64,000 nucleotides of DNA from Falsochrobactrum shanghaiense (GCF_003149535.1 NZ_QGDB01000005.1:62001-126000), one strand, 5' to 3'. Shown: positions 55,638 to 64,000, numbered from the stretch's first letter. Made by a program: numbers and translations. The notes: generated by a model not told the origin, from the letters alone.

Positions 55638-55666
55638 CCTTTTGGCTAACCGCTTTCTGGCTAACC
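55631..55666. repeat. Three direct copies of TGGCTAACC at the right island end
   Basis: Copies at 55631-55639, 55643-55651 and 55658-55666, starting 12 and 15 bases apart, about 40 bases inside attR. The first overlaps the stop codon of the split phage gene. The core also occurs at the left end (44068-44123). Confidence 0.6.
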
Positions 55667-55700
55667 TTAACATATTGATTTAATTGTATAATTTTGGTGA

Positions 55701-55720
55701 ATGGTGGGCCCGGAGGGACT
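55701..55720. repeat. attR: 20-base direct repeat inside the tRNA 3' end
   Basis: ATGGTGGGCCCGGAGGGACT, identical to 44018-44037. The tRNA gene on this side remains complete. Confidence 0.85.
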
Positions 55721-55778
55721 CGAACCCCCAACCAAGCGGTTATGAGCCGCCGGCTCTAACCAATTGAGCTACAGGCCC
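55702..55778 (-). tRNA. tRNA with CAT anticodon, probably tRNA-Ile2 (lysidine), possibly elongator tRNA-Met
   Basis: 77 nt with encoded CCA. Acceptor GGGCCTG/CGGGCCC, D arm GCTCAATTGGTTAGAGC, anticodon loop CTCATAA in a GGCGG/CCGCT stem, T arm GGGGGTTCGAGTCCCTC. The anticodon stem and following TTGGTT resemble the minor isoleucine tRNA read after lysidine modification rather than elongator Met, but sequence alone does not settle it. Its 3' end is the island attachment site. Confidence 0.93.
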
Positions 55779-56049
55779 CACGCATCCTTGCCCTACCCTA
55801 AAGAATGGCAGGATACAAGCCGTCAATTGCATCACTTGCCCTAATGCGCACATATTCGATTGCCATGCAGGAGCAGGATAATCGGAATCGTCCAAGCATC
55901 GAAAAGTTTGATTGCATATTCGCTCTTTGTTCGTTCAGATAGGTGGCCGTTCACGCGCGAATGAATATAAGGCTTTGATGTTATACGGAAATCAACCTTC
56001 AGCGCGTTTATTTCGCACAGGCGACCCAGCATTCATCACAGGAGATTTC

Positions 56050-56796
56050 ATGCGTAACCACATTCAAAAATTCATGGTCCCCTCGCTCTCAGTGCTCATG
56101 ATCGCATTTGCCCTGCCTGCCATTGCACAGGAGACCCAGCCGATGAAACAACCTGCGCTTATTGCAGTGACCGGCGAAGGTAAGATGACTGCTTCGCCTG
56201 ACATGGCCATTCTCAATCTGACCGTATTGCGTGAAGCCAAGACGGCTCGTGAAGCCATGACCGCAAATAATGAAGCAATGTCCAAGGTTCTCGAAGCCAT
56301 GAAAAGCAACGGGCTGGAGGATCGCGATCTTCAGACCGGCAGCATCGATATTCAGCCGCGATATGTATATCCGGACGACAAAAATGGCCTGAAAGAACCC
56401 AGCATCACCAGCTATACGGTATCCAACAGCATCGTCGTGCGTGTGCGCGATCTCTCAAAGCTGGGAGCGATTCTCGATGAATCCGTGACGCTCGGCGTCA
56501 ATCAGGGCGGCGGCCTTAGTTTCGTCAACGACAATCCTTCAGCCACCATCAACGAGGCGCGCAAGCGTGCAGTCGCAGATGCCGTCGCCAAGGCGAAGAC
56601 CCTTGCCGATGCAGCGGGCGTCGGACTGGGCCGGGTAATCGAGATCAATGAACAAAGCCGTGCGCCAGCGCCCATGCCCATTGCCCGCGAGTTCAAGACG
56701 ATGGCCGCAGCAGCACCCGATAGTGCCGTTCCGGTCGCGGCGGGTGAAAATACCTATAATGTTTTCGTCAATATGCGGTTTGAGATTAGTCAATAA
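56050..56796 (+). CDS. bp26: Periplasmic SIMPL-domain (DUF541) protein, BP26/Omp28 homologue
   Basis: 248 residues from [11 protein letters not shown], with AGGAGATTTC upstream. Signal peptide ending LPAIAQ, then the SIMPL/DUF541 domain ([100 protein letters not shown]). BP26 forms a channel-like oligomer in Brucella and is a major serological antigen; its function is unclear. Several positions differ from classical Brucella BP26 as I recall it. Confidence 0.9.
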   Translation: MRNHIQKFMVPSLSVLMIAFALPAIAQETQPMKQPALIAVTGEGKMTASPDMAILNLTVLREAKTAREAMTANNEAMSKVLEAMKSNGLEDRDLQTGSIDIQPRYVYPDDKNGLKEPSITSYTVSNSIVVRVRDLSKLGAILDESVTLGVNQGGGLSFVNDNPSATINEARKRAVADAVAKAKTLADAAGVGLGRVIEINEQSRAPAPMPIAREFKTMAAAAPDSAVPVAAGENTYNVFVNMRFEISQ

Positions 56797-56892
56797 GAGG
56801 AAGCTGCGAGCTACCCCCCGACAACCGAGAACCAACCTTATGATAAAACAAAAAGCCCCGGTCGCATTTCGCTGTCCGGTTCAAATTGCGCC

Positions 56893-57351
56893 CTAGCGCT
56901 GTGAAGCCGGGGCGTCAACCATGTAATGAAGGTAATCTTCCTCGCTCTCCAGCTCATGATCGAAGGCCGCGACCTTGCCGCGAACGGAAATCCCGGCCTC
57001 ATGAACCGTATCGGAAGAGCCGGAAACAAGCGGATGCCACCAGTACAGGTCGCTGCCCTCAGCCACCAGACGATAGGCGCAGGTCTGGGGCAGCCAGCTG
57101 ACCTCGTAGATGATTTCCGGGGTAAGAAGGACGCAATCGGGCACCCATTTGCGGCGATCGGGATAATTGCTGCATTGGCAGCTTTCTGAATCAAGCAGCG
57201 TACAGGCTACGCTCGTCCAGTAGATTTCGTCGGTGTCGTCATCCTGCAATTTATGCATGCAGCATTGACCACAGCCATCACACAGGCTTTCCCACTCATT
57301 GCGAGATAGCTCTTCAAGAGATTTTGTCCGCCAGAAAGGTTCTTTTTTCAT
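56893..57351 (-). CDS. YcgN/UPF0260 family cysteine-rich protein
   Basis: 152 residues. The motif [32 protein letters not shown] with CxxCxxCC and further Cys in [16 protein letters not shown] is the YkgJ/UPF0260 zinc- or iron-binding pattern; also [19 protein letters not shown]. Cytoplasmic. Function unknown. Confidence 0.9.
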   Translation of the reverse strand: MKKEPFWRTKSLEELSRNEWESLCDGCGQCCMHKLQDDDTDEIYWTSVACTLLDSESCQCSNYPDRRKWVPDCVLLTPEIIYEVSWLPQTCAYRLVAEGSDLYWWHPLVSGSSDTVHEAGISVRGKVAAFDHELESEEDYLHYMVDAPASQR

Positions 57352-57387
57352 AACCCCAATGCCTCGACAGGCATTACCTTGAATAAA

Positions 57388-57427
57388 ACAGCGCCGCGCA
57401 TCGTCATCGAATGCGCGACGCTTTTTT
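57388..57427 (-). terminator. Terminator after the HlyU-like gene
   Basis: GCGCCGCGCAT / ATGCGCGACGC with a nine-base loop and one mismatch. T-rich on both outer sides (TTTTTT on the plus strand, TGTTTTATT on the minus strand). Twelve bases beyond the stop at 57440. Confidence 0.65.
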
Positions 57428-57439
57428 GTCTACAGAAGA

Positions 57440-57730
57440 TCAGTCGAAAATACGCTCGCCCTGCTCGTCAATAATCTGCCGCCCCTTGTTAAGGGTAATG
57501 CTGGCAGCATCTTCGATACCGGGGCAGCGATCCGCACGCACAAAGCGGTGTTCTTTGGTCTCGCCATCGATGGTCTTGGAGATCACACCGCAAACCTGAT
57601 ATTGACCGCCTTCGCTATAAGGCGTTGCGATAATCAGAAACTCCTTATGCTCCAGCCGCCCGGCTTCTTTTGGCTCCGCCGGGGTCTCCGGGGCAGAACC
57701 ACCACCAAAAAGTCGCTTCAAAAAGGACAT
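57440..57730 (-). CDS. HlyU-like small protein
   Basis: 96 residues: MSFLKRLFGGGSAP N terminus, Pro/Glu linker, then EHKEFLIIATPYSEGGQYQVCGVISKTIDGETKEHRFVRADRC, the HlyU (PF10115-type) fold. Vibrio HlyU activates haemolysin genes, but rhizobial members lack a clear DNA-binding motif, so a regulatory role here is unproven. Confidence 0.82.
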   Translation of the reverse strand: MSFLKRLFGGGSAPETPAEPKEAGRLEHKEFLIIATPYSEGGQYQVCGVISKTIDGETKEHRFVRADRCPGIEDAASITLNKGRQIIDEQGERIFD

Positions 57731-57793
57731 GTCGCCCCCTCTCCTTCATGATACTTCGTCCGCAAGCTGGAACAGCTTCGGACAAAGCTTTTT

Positions 57794-57892
57794 AGAGCGC
57801 ATCCCGAAAAGTGTGAAACGGTTTTCGGAAAAGATGCGCGTTTAAAGAAAAGGTTAGAGCGCCGATCTGATTCAATCAGATCAAAACGCGCG
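57794..57892. repeat. RIME-like intergenic palindromic element
   Basis: Two hairpins. GCGCATC+CCGAAAA (57797-57810) pairs with TTTTCGG+GATGCGC (57822-57839), leaving an AAAA bulge. GATCTGAT-TCA-ATCAGATC lies at 57864-57882. Same architecture as the RIME elements described in rhizobia. It abuts the rpoD stop codon and could act as its terminator or as an mRNA 3' stabiliser. Confidence 0.75.
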
Positions 57893-59908
57893 CTAACTGT
57901 CGAGGAACGAACGCAGCTTGCGCGAACGGCTCGGATGCTTGAGCTTGCGCAGCGCCTTCGCCTCGATCTGTCGAATACGTTCGCGCGTCACGGAGAACTG
58001 CTGTCCAACTTCTTCCAGCGTGTGATCGGTGTTCATGCCGATGCCAAAGCGCATGCGCAGAACACGCTCCTCGCGCGGTGTCAGCGATGCCAGAACGCGG
58101 GTCGTGGTATCACGCAGATTGGCCTGGATCGCAGCATCGATCGGCAGAAGTGCATTCTTGTCCTCGATGAAATCGCCCAGATGTGAATCTTCCTCATCAC
58201 CGACCGGTGTTTCCAGAGAGATCGGCTCCTTGGCGATTTTGAGCACCTTGCGCACTTTTTCAAGCGGCATGGCCAGCTTTTCCGCCAGCTCTTCCGGGGT
58301 CGGCTCGCGCCCGATTTCATGCAGCATCTGGCGCGACGTACGCACGATCTTGTTGATCGTCTCGATCATATGCACCGGAATGCGGATGGTGCGCGCCTGA
58401 TCGGCGATCGAACGGGTGATCGCCTGACGAATCCACCACGTCGCATAGGTCGAGAATTTGTAACCACGGCGATATTCGAACTTGTCGACCGCTTTCATCA
58501 GGCCAATATTGCCTTCTTGAATGAGATCGAGGAACTGAAGACCGCGATTGGTGTATTTCTTGGCGATCGAAATGACGAGACGCAGATTGGCCTCGACCAT
58601 TTCCTTCTTGGCGATGGTCGCCTCGCGTTCGCCCTTCTGCACCTGATTGACGATACGGCGGAATTCACCAATGGAAATCGCAGTCTCGGTCGCCAGATTC
58701 TGGATCTCGCTGCGCAGGCGCAAGATCGCAGCCTCTTCGCGGTTTGCGAACTCCTTCCAGCCCCGGCTCGTGAGGGTCGAAATGCGCTCGACCCAGTTGG
58801 GATCGAGTTCATGCCCCTGATATTCCTTCAGGAACTCCTCGCGGCGGACACCGAAGGATTCGGCAAGACGCAACAGCCTGCCTTCGTTCTGCACAAGGCG
58901 CTTGTTGATGTCGTAAAGCTGCTCGACAAGCTGCTCGATACGATTCTGGTTCAGCGACAAGGATTTCACAGCCTTGATAAGCTGGTCTTTCAGTTCCTTG
59001 TAGCGGCGCTCCTGGCTGGACGAAAGCTCGCCCGTGGCCGCCAGACGGCTTTCAACCTGCTGGTCCTGAAGCTTGCGCAGCTTGCGATAGGTATCAGCGA
59101 TCAGGTCGAGCGTTTCCATGACCTGCGGGCGCAGTTCGGCTTCCATGGCCGCCAGCGACAGGTTGGCTTCGTCTTCATCATCCTCTTCTTCTTCCGCAGC
59201 CGCATCACCGCCGACATTGGTGATGTCGTCATCATCGCGTGTCCGGCGCGCAGATTTTTCATCGCGCGGCTTTTCCTCTTCCACACGCTCGATCACCGGG
59301 GCCTGCTTGGCTTCCGGACCGGCATAGGTGGTTTCAAGGTCGATGATTTCGCGCAGAAGAATATTGGCGTCGTTGAGCTGATCACGCCAGATAATGATGG
59401 CCTGAAAGGTCAGCGGGCTTTCACAAAGCCCGGCAATCATCGTTTCGCGGCCTGCCTCGATGCGCTTGGCAATGGCGATTTCGCCTTCGCGCGACAAAAG
59501 CTCGACGGAACCCATCTCACGCAAATACATGCGCACCGGATCATCCGTGCGGTCGGTCGGCTCTTTTTTGGTGGTGGTCGCAGCAACAGCAGTGCCGGTC
59601 GCCTCAACGAGTTCGCCGCCTTCTTCGCTTTCTTCCTCGTTGTCGTCGCGATCATTGTCCTGCTCGTCATCTTCGACGACGTTGATGCCCATATCGGACA
59701 GCATGGACATAGTGTCTTCGATCTGTTCGGATGTCACTTCCTCGGAAGGCAGCACGGCATTCAGCTCGTCCATGGTGACGTAGCCGCGCTTCTTCGCAAG
59801 TTTGATCATCTTCTTGACAGCATCGTCAGAAAGGTCGAGAAGAGGTCCGTCGGTAGCAGCTTCGCGCTCGACTTCGACTTCTTCGTTTTCCTTAACCTTC
59901 GTTGCCAT
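57893..59908 (-). CDS. rpoD: RNA polymerase primary sigma factor RpoD
   Basis: 671 residues from [10 protein letters not shown], with GGAG nine bases upstream. Region 1.1 near residues 20-90; an acidic low-complexity segment ([20 protein letters not shown] and [11 protein letters not shown]); region 1.2 [21 protein letters not shown]; region 2 [69 protein letters not shown]; region 4 ending [26 protein letters not shown]. Follows dnaG on the same strand, as in the macromolecular-synthesis operon. Confidence 0.97.
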   Translation of the reverse strand: MATKVKENEEVEVEREAATDGPLLDLSDDAVKKMIKLAKKRGYVTMDELNAVLPSEEVTSEQIEDTMSMLSDMGINVVEDDEQDNDRDDNEEESEEGGELVEATGTAVAATTTKKEPTDRTDDPVRMYLREMGSVELLSREGEIAIAKRIEAGRETMIAGLCESPLTFQAIIIWRDQLNDANILLREIIDLETTYAGPEAKQAPVIERVEEEKPRDEKSARRTRDDDDITNVGGDAAAEEEEDDEDEANLSLAAMEAELRPQVMETLDLIADTYRKLRKLQDQQVESRLAATGELSSSQERRYKELKDQLIKAVKSLSLNQNRIEQLVEQLYDINKRLVQNEGRLLRLAESFGVRREEFLKEYQGHELDPNWVERISTLTSRGWKEFANREEAAILRLRSEIQNLATETAISIGEFRRIVNQVQKGEREATIAKKEMVEANLRLVISIAKKYTNRGLQFLDLIQEGNIGLMKAVDKFEYRRGYKFSTYATWWIRQAITRSIADQARTIRIPVHMIETINKIVRTSRQMLHEIGREPTPEELAEKLAMPLEKVRKVLKIAKEPISLETPVGDEEDSHLGDFIEDKNALLPIDAAIQANLRDTTTRVLASLTPREERVLRMRFGIGMNTDHTLEEVGQQFSVTRERIRQIEAKALRKLKHPSRSRKLRSFLDS

Positions 59909-60466
59909 ATTATTCGTCTCCAGGCGACACCGGTCGCATCTAAGATATATAGGGTGGTCCTGCGGTTTTGCGAGATCGCAACCTGCCGGATAAATTTTTC
60001 CGAAGCGCTGCACGTCTCGTTGAGGCTGCCCGCATTCCGGCATTTACGACACCGCACTGTTTTCTCAGAAAATCGAAACCGATTTCCGTCAAATGCGGTA
60101 GTAGCCAGTTCCCGTTAATACCGAATTAACTCTACCGTCCTTGGCAGCCTTGCCGTCTCCAGTTTTTCAGGCAGGTCCGGAATTCATATGCACCGACAGG
60201 TGCCGAACCCCTCATACCACCGCTCAAAGGGCTGGTTTCCGGAGTCCGTTTCGGGAATATTTATCGATAATCAGTTCTATGGTCCTTGCTCGAACTGTCG
60301 TGATTCCGTCATTTATGCTGCACGTCAAGAGCGACTCACCTGATTCGGCCTCAAAAAGCGAATCATTTATTGCCCACGCGCCGCGCAGCGCTCATTCCAG
60401 ACCCCGAATCCCGTATTTCAGGCCTGCTCCGTTCGCTGTGGCGTTTAGTGATTCGGGTGATTCGAA
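59909..60466. other. 560-base rpoD upstream region
   Basis: Separates dnaG (stop at 60467) from rpoD. No supported coding sequence. Its dnaG-proximal half carries the GANTC cluster listed separately; TTATCGATAA at 60262-60271 is palindromic. The rpoD promoter is expected here. Confidence 0.5.
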
Positions 60467-60468
60467 TC
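60242..60468. promoter_or_regulatory. Cluster of nine GANTC (CcrM) sites between dnaG and rpoD
   Basis: GANTC starts at 60242, 60302, 60333, 60342, 60360, 60416, 60450, 60459 and 60464: nine in 227 bases, against roughly one per 256 expected by chance. CcrM methylates GANTC in alphaproteobacteria and its hemimethylation state can time transcription after replication. A role in rpoD expression is inferred. Confidence 0.55.
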
Positions 60469-62443
60469 AGAAGCTACCCACCGGCCGCCCGGATGAAAGG
60501 CCAAACCCTTCAATAAGCGCTTCGGTCGCCTCGGCTTTCATGAGCTGGTTACGAATATCGACAAGCCTGCCGAAAAGTTCGCCCGTTTCATCCGTTTCAA
60601 GCATCTCTTCCAAAGCGCGCAGTTCCTTATGTAGTGCGCGACTGCGCTGATGCAAGTGAAGCGCCTGACGCAGCGCCTCCCGCGCATCCTCTTCCGCAGC
60701 CTGCGATGTTGCAGGCCACAGGCGCGCGCGCTTGATCGATTGCTCCAGCGCATCGATCAACTCGCCATGGCCAGCCTCGGCCAACGCCAGCCGCATCGCA
60801 GCGCCATCTTCAATATGATCGGAGGCCAGAACATCGAGCAACGCAGCTTGCAACGATCTTAATGCATCATGCCCAGGATCGATTCCCGCCAGCATTTCAA
60901 AATCTTCATCGATCAGTCTTGGGTGATTGATGAGGATGAGAAGTATCGTGGCCTCACGCAAAGGCGCATTATTTGCACCCGCACCGATGCTGCGCCCTTT
61001 TACAAGCGTTGAACGCACGAGGCTGTCCGAATATGCAAGCCGCCCGCCCGCGACAAGCCCCACGCCTCTGCTAGCGCCTTGCCCGCGCCCCTTATTCCCG
61101 CCGCGATTAAAGGAACTGCCGCCGCGTCGGGCATTCTGCCGTCCCTGCCCGAAAAATACCTGTGCGCGCTCACGCATTTCCTGAGCGTAATGACGGCGAA
61201 TATCCTCATGCGCGATGCGGCTGGTGATTTCGCGCAGCCGCGCTTCCAGTTCCGCCCGCCGCTCCGGCGTATCAAAGACCCCTGCCGCCGTTTCCCGGCT
61301 CCAGATCATATCGACCAGCGGCCGGGCATCGCCTATCACAGCGTAAAAGGCCGAAGCCCCTTCCGCGCGCACCAGATCGTCCGGGTCCTGGCCTTCCGGC
61401 AGCAGGGCAAAGCGCAGGGATTTCCCCGGCTGTAAGGCTGGCAAGCCCAGATCGGCTGCACGATGCGCCGCGCGCAGACCGGCCCCATCGCCATCGAAGC
61501 ACAAGACCGGCTCGGGGCTGATGCGCCACAAAAGTTCAAGCTGCTCTTCGGTCAATGCGGTTCCGAGCGGAGCGACAGCCTGATCGATGCCAGCCTGAGC
61601 CAGCGCGATCACATCCATATAGCCTTCCACGGCAATGATGGGCTTTGCCCCTTCGCCGCCCTGAGGCTGCGAAGCCTTGCGCGCGCGCAAGCCATTATAA
61701 AGCACCCGCCCCTTATGAAAGAGTTCGGTCTCGGGGGAGTTGAGATATTTCGCCGGCGCATCCGCCGATAGCGCCCGTCCGCCAAAGGCGATAATGCGCC
61801 CGCGCAAATCCTCGATCGGAAACATGATGCGATCGCGAAAGCGGTCATAGGAAACTGCTATGCCCTCGCCATGGACCACCAGCCCGCATGCTTCGATCTG
61901 CTCACGCGAAATGTCCTTGCCTGCCAGAAACTCCTTGAGGGCATTGCGCGATTCCGGGGCATAGCCGATGCGAAAACTCTGCTGCGTCGCGCTTGAAAGC
62001 CCGCGATCGCGCAAATAGGCACGCGCTTTGGCACCCGCAGGACTTTGCAACTGGCTTTCAAAAAACTGCGCCGCCAGTTCCATCGCATCGTAAAGCGTCG
62101 CGCGCTGTGCCTCGCGCTTCTCCATTTCAGGATCGCGCGCGGGCATCGGCACGCCCGCCATATCGGCAACGCGCTCAACCGCCTCGGGGAAGCTCGCCCC
62201 TTCGAGTTCTGTCAGGAACCTGAAATGATCGCCCGTCACACCGCAGCCAAAACAGTGATAGCGGCCCTTGCGGTCTTCACAGTGAAAACTTGGCGTCTTC
62301 TCACCATGGAACGGACAGCACGCCCAGAAATCACCCTTTGCCGGATTGCTCTTTTTACGGTCGAACGAAACCCGTGTCCCGATCAATGTCGAGATGGGGA
62401 CACGATCTCTAAGCTCGTCGAGAAAAGAGGACGGAAAACGCAT
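60467..62443 (-). CDS. dnaG: DNA primase DnaG
   Basis: 658 residues from MRFPSSFLDELRDR. Zinc-binding domain CCPFHGEKTPSF...YHCFGCGVTGDHF (residues 40-66), catalytic TOPRIM core with VEGYMDVIALAQAGI and CFDGDGAGLRAAHRAADLG, a Gly/Arg/Asn-rich linker (NRGGNKGRGQGASRG), and a C-terminal helicase-binding region ending GLSSGRPVGSF. Synthesises RNA primers at the fork with DnaB. Its stop codon overlaps the last GANTC site. Confidence 0.97.
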   Translation of the reverse strand: MRFPSSFLDELRDRVPISTLIGTRVSFDRKKSNPAKGDFWACCPFHGEKTPSFHCEDRKGRYHCFGCGVTGDHFRFLTELEGASFPEAVERVADMAGVPMPARDPEMEKREAQRATLYDAMELAAQFFESQLQSPAGAKARAYLRDRGLSSATQQSFRIGYAPESRNALKEFLAGKDISREQIEACGLVVHGEGIAVSYDRFRDRIMFPIEDLRGRIIAFGGRALSADAPAKYLNSPETELFHKGRVLYNGLRARKASQPQGGEGAKPIIAVEGYMDVIALAQAGIDQAVAPLGTALTEEQLELLWRISPEPVLCFDGDGAGLRAAHRAADLGLPALQPGKSLRFALLPEGQDPDDLVRAEGASAFYAVIGDARPLVDMIWSRETAAGVFDTPERRAELEARLREITSRIAHEDIRRHYAQEMRERAQVFFGQGRQNARRGGSSFNRGGNKGRGQGASRGVGLVAGGRLAYSDSLVRSTLVKGRSIGAGANNAPLREATILLILINHPRLIDEDFEMLAGIDPGHDALRSLQAALLDVLASDHIEDGAAMRLALAEAGHGELIDALEQSIKRARLWPATSQAAEEDAREALRQALHLHQRSRALHKELRALEEMLETDETGELFGRLVDIRNQLMKAEATEALIEGFGLSSGRPVGSF

Positions 62444-62638
62444 TACCAATGTCACTTTCAGCTCTGATGGCAGAACGGTTGATCGACCGGGCCAATTCCT
62501 GCCCCCGCATCAGTCGCGCCAATCCAGATATGCACTCATATGTGAATATAGGTCCGAATATAAGCATGAGGGACACGACAGTCCATCATACATAAAGCAG
62601 CTTCCCCGCTAATCACATGGCCATGGCATGCGCATGCG

Positions 62639-62680
62639 GCGTCATAAAACTGTCATCTAATCGTCACATTAAGCCGTCAT
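62639..62680 (+). promoter_or_regulatory. Tandem Pho box upstream of the Na/Pi cotransporter gene
   Basis: CGTCATAAAACTGTCAT (62640-62656) closely matches the PhoB consensus CTGTCATAAATCTGTCAT. GTCAT/GTCAC half-sites start at 62641, 62652, 62663 and 62676, spaced 11, 11 and 13 bases, so two to three PhoB dimers could bind. The coding start is about 130 bases downstream. Confidence 0.7.
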
Positions 62681-62770
62681 CGCTTGATCTGCCGATCCTT
62701 CAAGTTCATATTCCATGCCAGCCCCTGCTCACCGGGAGCGTATTTTTCTCTTTTATAGCGTAGACTTACC

Positions 62771-62788
62771 GGGGAGTTTCGTCTCCCC
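62771..62788 (+). promoter_or_regulatory. Leader hairpin next to the ribosome binding site
   Basis: GGGGAG-TTTCGT-CTCCCC, a six-base GC-rich stem ending just before AGAAAGGA, the ribosome binding site of the cotransporter gene. It could modulate translation or be a processed 5' end; no T-run follows at the distance expected of a terminator. Confidence 0.4.
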
Positions 62789-62807
62789 AACCAGAAAGGA
62801 TTTTTTT

Positions 62808-64000
62808 GTGAACGGTTCTGTGGTCCTTTTGCATCTGGCCGGTGCCGTAGCCTTGCTGCTCTGGGCGACCCGCATGGTGCGCACCGGTGTGGAGCGCGCC
62901 TATGGCGATCGCTTGCGCAGGCGTTTGCGCAACCAGATGCAAAAACCACTGCTGGCCATCGTCTTCGGCCTGTTTCTAGCGATCGCCCTGCAAAGCTCGA
63001 CTGCCGTCACCCTTCTTGTCGGCTCCTTTGTCGGTTCAGGTTTCGTCAGCGGCCTGGCTGGCCTCATGGCCGTTCGCGGCGGAGAGCTTGGCTCCGCGCT
63101 CGTGGTAAAGATCCTCAGCTACGACCTGACCTTGCTCGTGCCGATATGCCTTGTCGCGGGCACGACCATTTTCATGACCACCGAGCGGCGCGACTGGCGC
63201 CAGATCGGGCGCGTTCTGGTCGGTATCGGCCTGCTCATCCTGTCTCTGGAGATGACCGGCCAGGCGACGGAGCCTCTGCGCCAGAGCGCGCTTCTTCCCA
63301 TCATCGTGGATTATCTTTCCGGCGATCCCGTCACCGCCTATCTTCTCGCCGCGCTGATGACATGGCTGTTTCACTCAAGCATTGCGGCGGTCATCCTGCT
63401 GACCACTTTCGCATCGCGCGGCCTGATCCAGCCCGAACTTGCGGTCGTAATGGTTCTGGGCGTCAATCTCGGCTCCTCCGTCATCGCCCCGATCCTGACC
63501 CGTAACGCCCCTGCGGAAACGCGCGTGGTGCCATTGGGTAATCTCCTGATGCGCGGTGCCGGTTCGCTCGTCATTCTCATATTGCTCGAAACCTTCCATC
63601 CTCCCGTTACCTTTTTAGGCAGCGATCCGGTAGCGCAGGTGGTCAACGCCCATATTCTGTTTAATGCCCTTATTCTGGTTGCCAGCATTCCGCTGTCGCG
63701 GCTGTTACTGCGCACAACCGAAGCGCTGGTCCACCTCAATGCCAATAAGAACACGCCTGCCCAACCCCTTGAAATGGAGGAATATAGCGCGCTCGATAGC
63801 AGCGTTCTGGATCGTCCGTCGCAAGCTCTTGCCAATGCAACGCGCGAAGTCATCGGGGTTTGCGATACGATCGACGTCATGCTACGCCGCATCATAGAGC
63901 TTTATGAAAAGGCCGATCAGAAACAAATCGACGAGCTTGCAGCCCTCGATGACCGGGTGGACAGCAAGCATGCGGCCATCAAGCTCTATCTGGCCCGGCT
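62808..64000 (+). CDS. Na/Pi cotransporter family protein, N-terminal part (cut by window edge)
   Basis: GTG start with AGAAAGGA upstream; open to the window end, 397 codons. NptA-type membrane domain with the repeated motif: LALQSSTAVTLLVGSF (QSSTA) near residue 65 and, in the second repeat, LFHSSIAAVILLTTFA. VNLGSSVIAPIL and further membrane segments follow, then the start of a PhoU-like cytoplasmic region (VIGVCDTIDVMLRRIIELYEKADQKQIDELAALDDRVD). Sodium-driven phosphate uptake or export. Pho-box control fits. Confidence 0.9.
   Translation, partial: MNGSVVLLHLAGAVALLLWATRMVRTGVERAYGDRLRRRLRNQMQKPLLAIVFGLFLAIALQSSTAVTLLVGSFVGSGFVSGLAGLMAVRGGELGSALVVKILSYDLTLLVPICLVAGTTIFMTTERRDWRQIGRVLVGIGLLILSLEMTGQATEPLRQSALLPIIVDYLSGDPVTAYLLAALMTWLFHSSIAAVILLTTFASRGLIQPELAVVMVLGVNLGSSVIAPILTRNAPAETRVVPLGNLLMRGAGSLVILILLETFHPPVTFLGSDPVAQVVNAHILFNALILVASIPLSRLLLRTTEALVHLNANKNTPAQPLEMEEYSALDSSVLDRPSQALANATREVIGVCDTIDVMLRRIIELYEKADQKQIDELAALDDRVDSKHAAIKLYLAR

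Larger units (their letters stand above)
44018..55720. mobile_element. Prophage-remnant genomic island integrated at a CAT-anticodon tRNA
   Basis: Bounded by the 20-base direct repeat above. It contains phage early genes, repressor and operators, a virion muralytic gene, tail fibre and lysis genes, a toxin-antitoxin pair and an IS256-family insertion. Terminase, portal, capsid, tail-tube and integrase genes are not visible, so it is defective, or a satellite that depends on another phage. It separates two stretches of core genes. Confidence 0.85.
62444..62807. other. Divergent regulatory region between dnaG and the Na/Pi cotransporter gene
   Basis: 364 bases with no gene seen. Contains the Pho box array (62639-62680) and the leader hairpin (62771-62788). 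Confidence 0.5.

Noticed and set aside
58319-60118. 599-codon open frame antisense to rpoD
   Set aside because: GC-rich shadow of rpoD; no domain, and rpoD on the other strand is certain.
1-64000. CRISPR arrays and 16S/23S/5S rRNA genes
   Set aside because: Looked for regularly spaced repeats and rRNA signatures; none seen.

Overview
The window is chromosomal DNA (roughly 57% GC by eye) from an alphaproteobacterium of the Brucella/Ochrobactrum group. This rests on the gene order of the division cluster, an RpoD with an acidic insert, an rnpB of alphaproteobacterial type, a BP26/Omp28-like antigen next to a CAT-anticodon tRNA, betaine-lipid genes and RIME-like intergenic palindromes. The BP26 homologue differs from the classical Brucella protein as I remember it, so an Ochrobactrum-type lineage is likelier than a classical Brucella. 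That last point is recollection, not a search.

Layout. 1-16342 (minus) is the dcw cluster, in transcription order rsmH, ftsL, ftsI, murE, murF, mraY, murD, ftsW, murG, murC, murB, ddl, ftsQ, ftsA (cut by the window edge). 16640-18055 is a manganese transporter gene behind a Mur-type palindrome. 18080-18510 is RNase P RNA. 18705-21847 holds wall and envelope genes (lytic transglycosylase, amidase, TerB-DnaJ protein, lipoprotein). 22444-24354 is btaA-btaB for phosphorus-free betaine lipid. 24449-31656 holds a GH25 lysozyme, an AEC permease, metF with its fused ArsR-methyltransferase regulator, tam and ettA. 32120-43762 is mixed metabolism: a lipase-like hydrolase, a GT2/LAB_N pair beside ugd, a sugar isomerase, a GbcAB-like betaine oxygenase, pncA, membrane proteins, a CsbD-like protein and an IalB-like protein.

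44018-55720 is a genomic island bounded by a 20-bp direct repeat of the 3' end of the tRNA at 55702-55778. It is a prophage remnant. It keeps an early operon (including a GapR-like protein), a divergent repressor with five recognisable operators, a HicAB pair, one virion muralytic gene, a tail fibre gene with a companion, and a compact lysis cassette (endolysin, holin-like protein, overlapping spanins). It also carries accessory genes (DUF3800 protein, small winged-helix-like protein, DNA adenine methyltransferase) and a 1330-bp IS256-family element that splits a repressor-controlled small gene. No integrase, terminase, portal or capsid gene is visible.

55779-64000 returns to core genes: bp26, a YcgN-type cysteine-rich protein, a HlyU-like protein, rpoD, dnaG and the start of a Na/Pi cotransporter gene preceded by a tandem Pho box. 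The best leads are regulatory: the operator network and apparently leaderless transcripts of the island, a dense GANTC (CcrM) cluster between dnaG and rpoD, a CtrA half-site with three GANTC sites before ddl-ftsQ-ftsA, and Pho boxes in front of both btaAB and the phosphate transporter.
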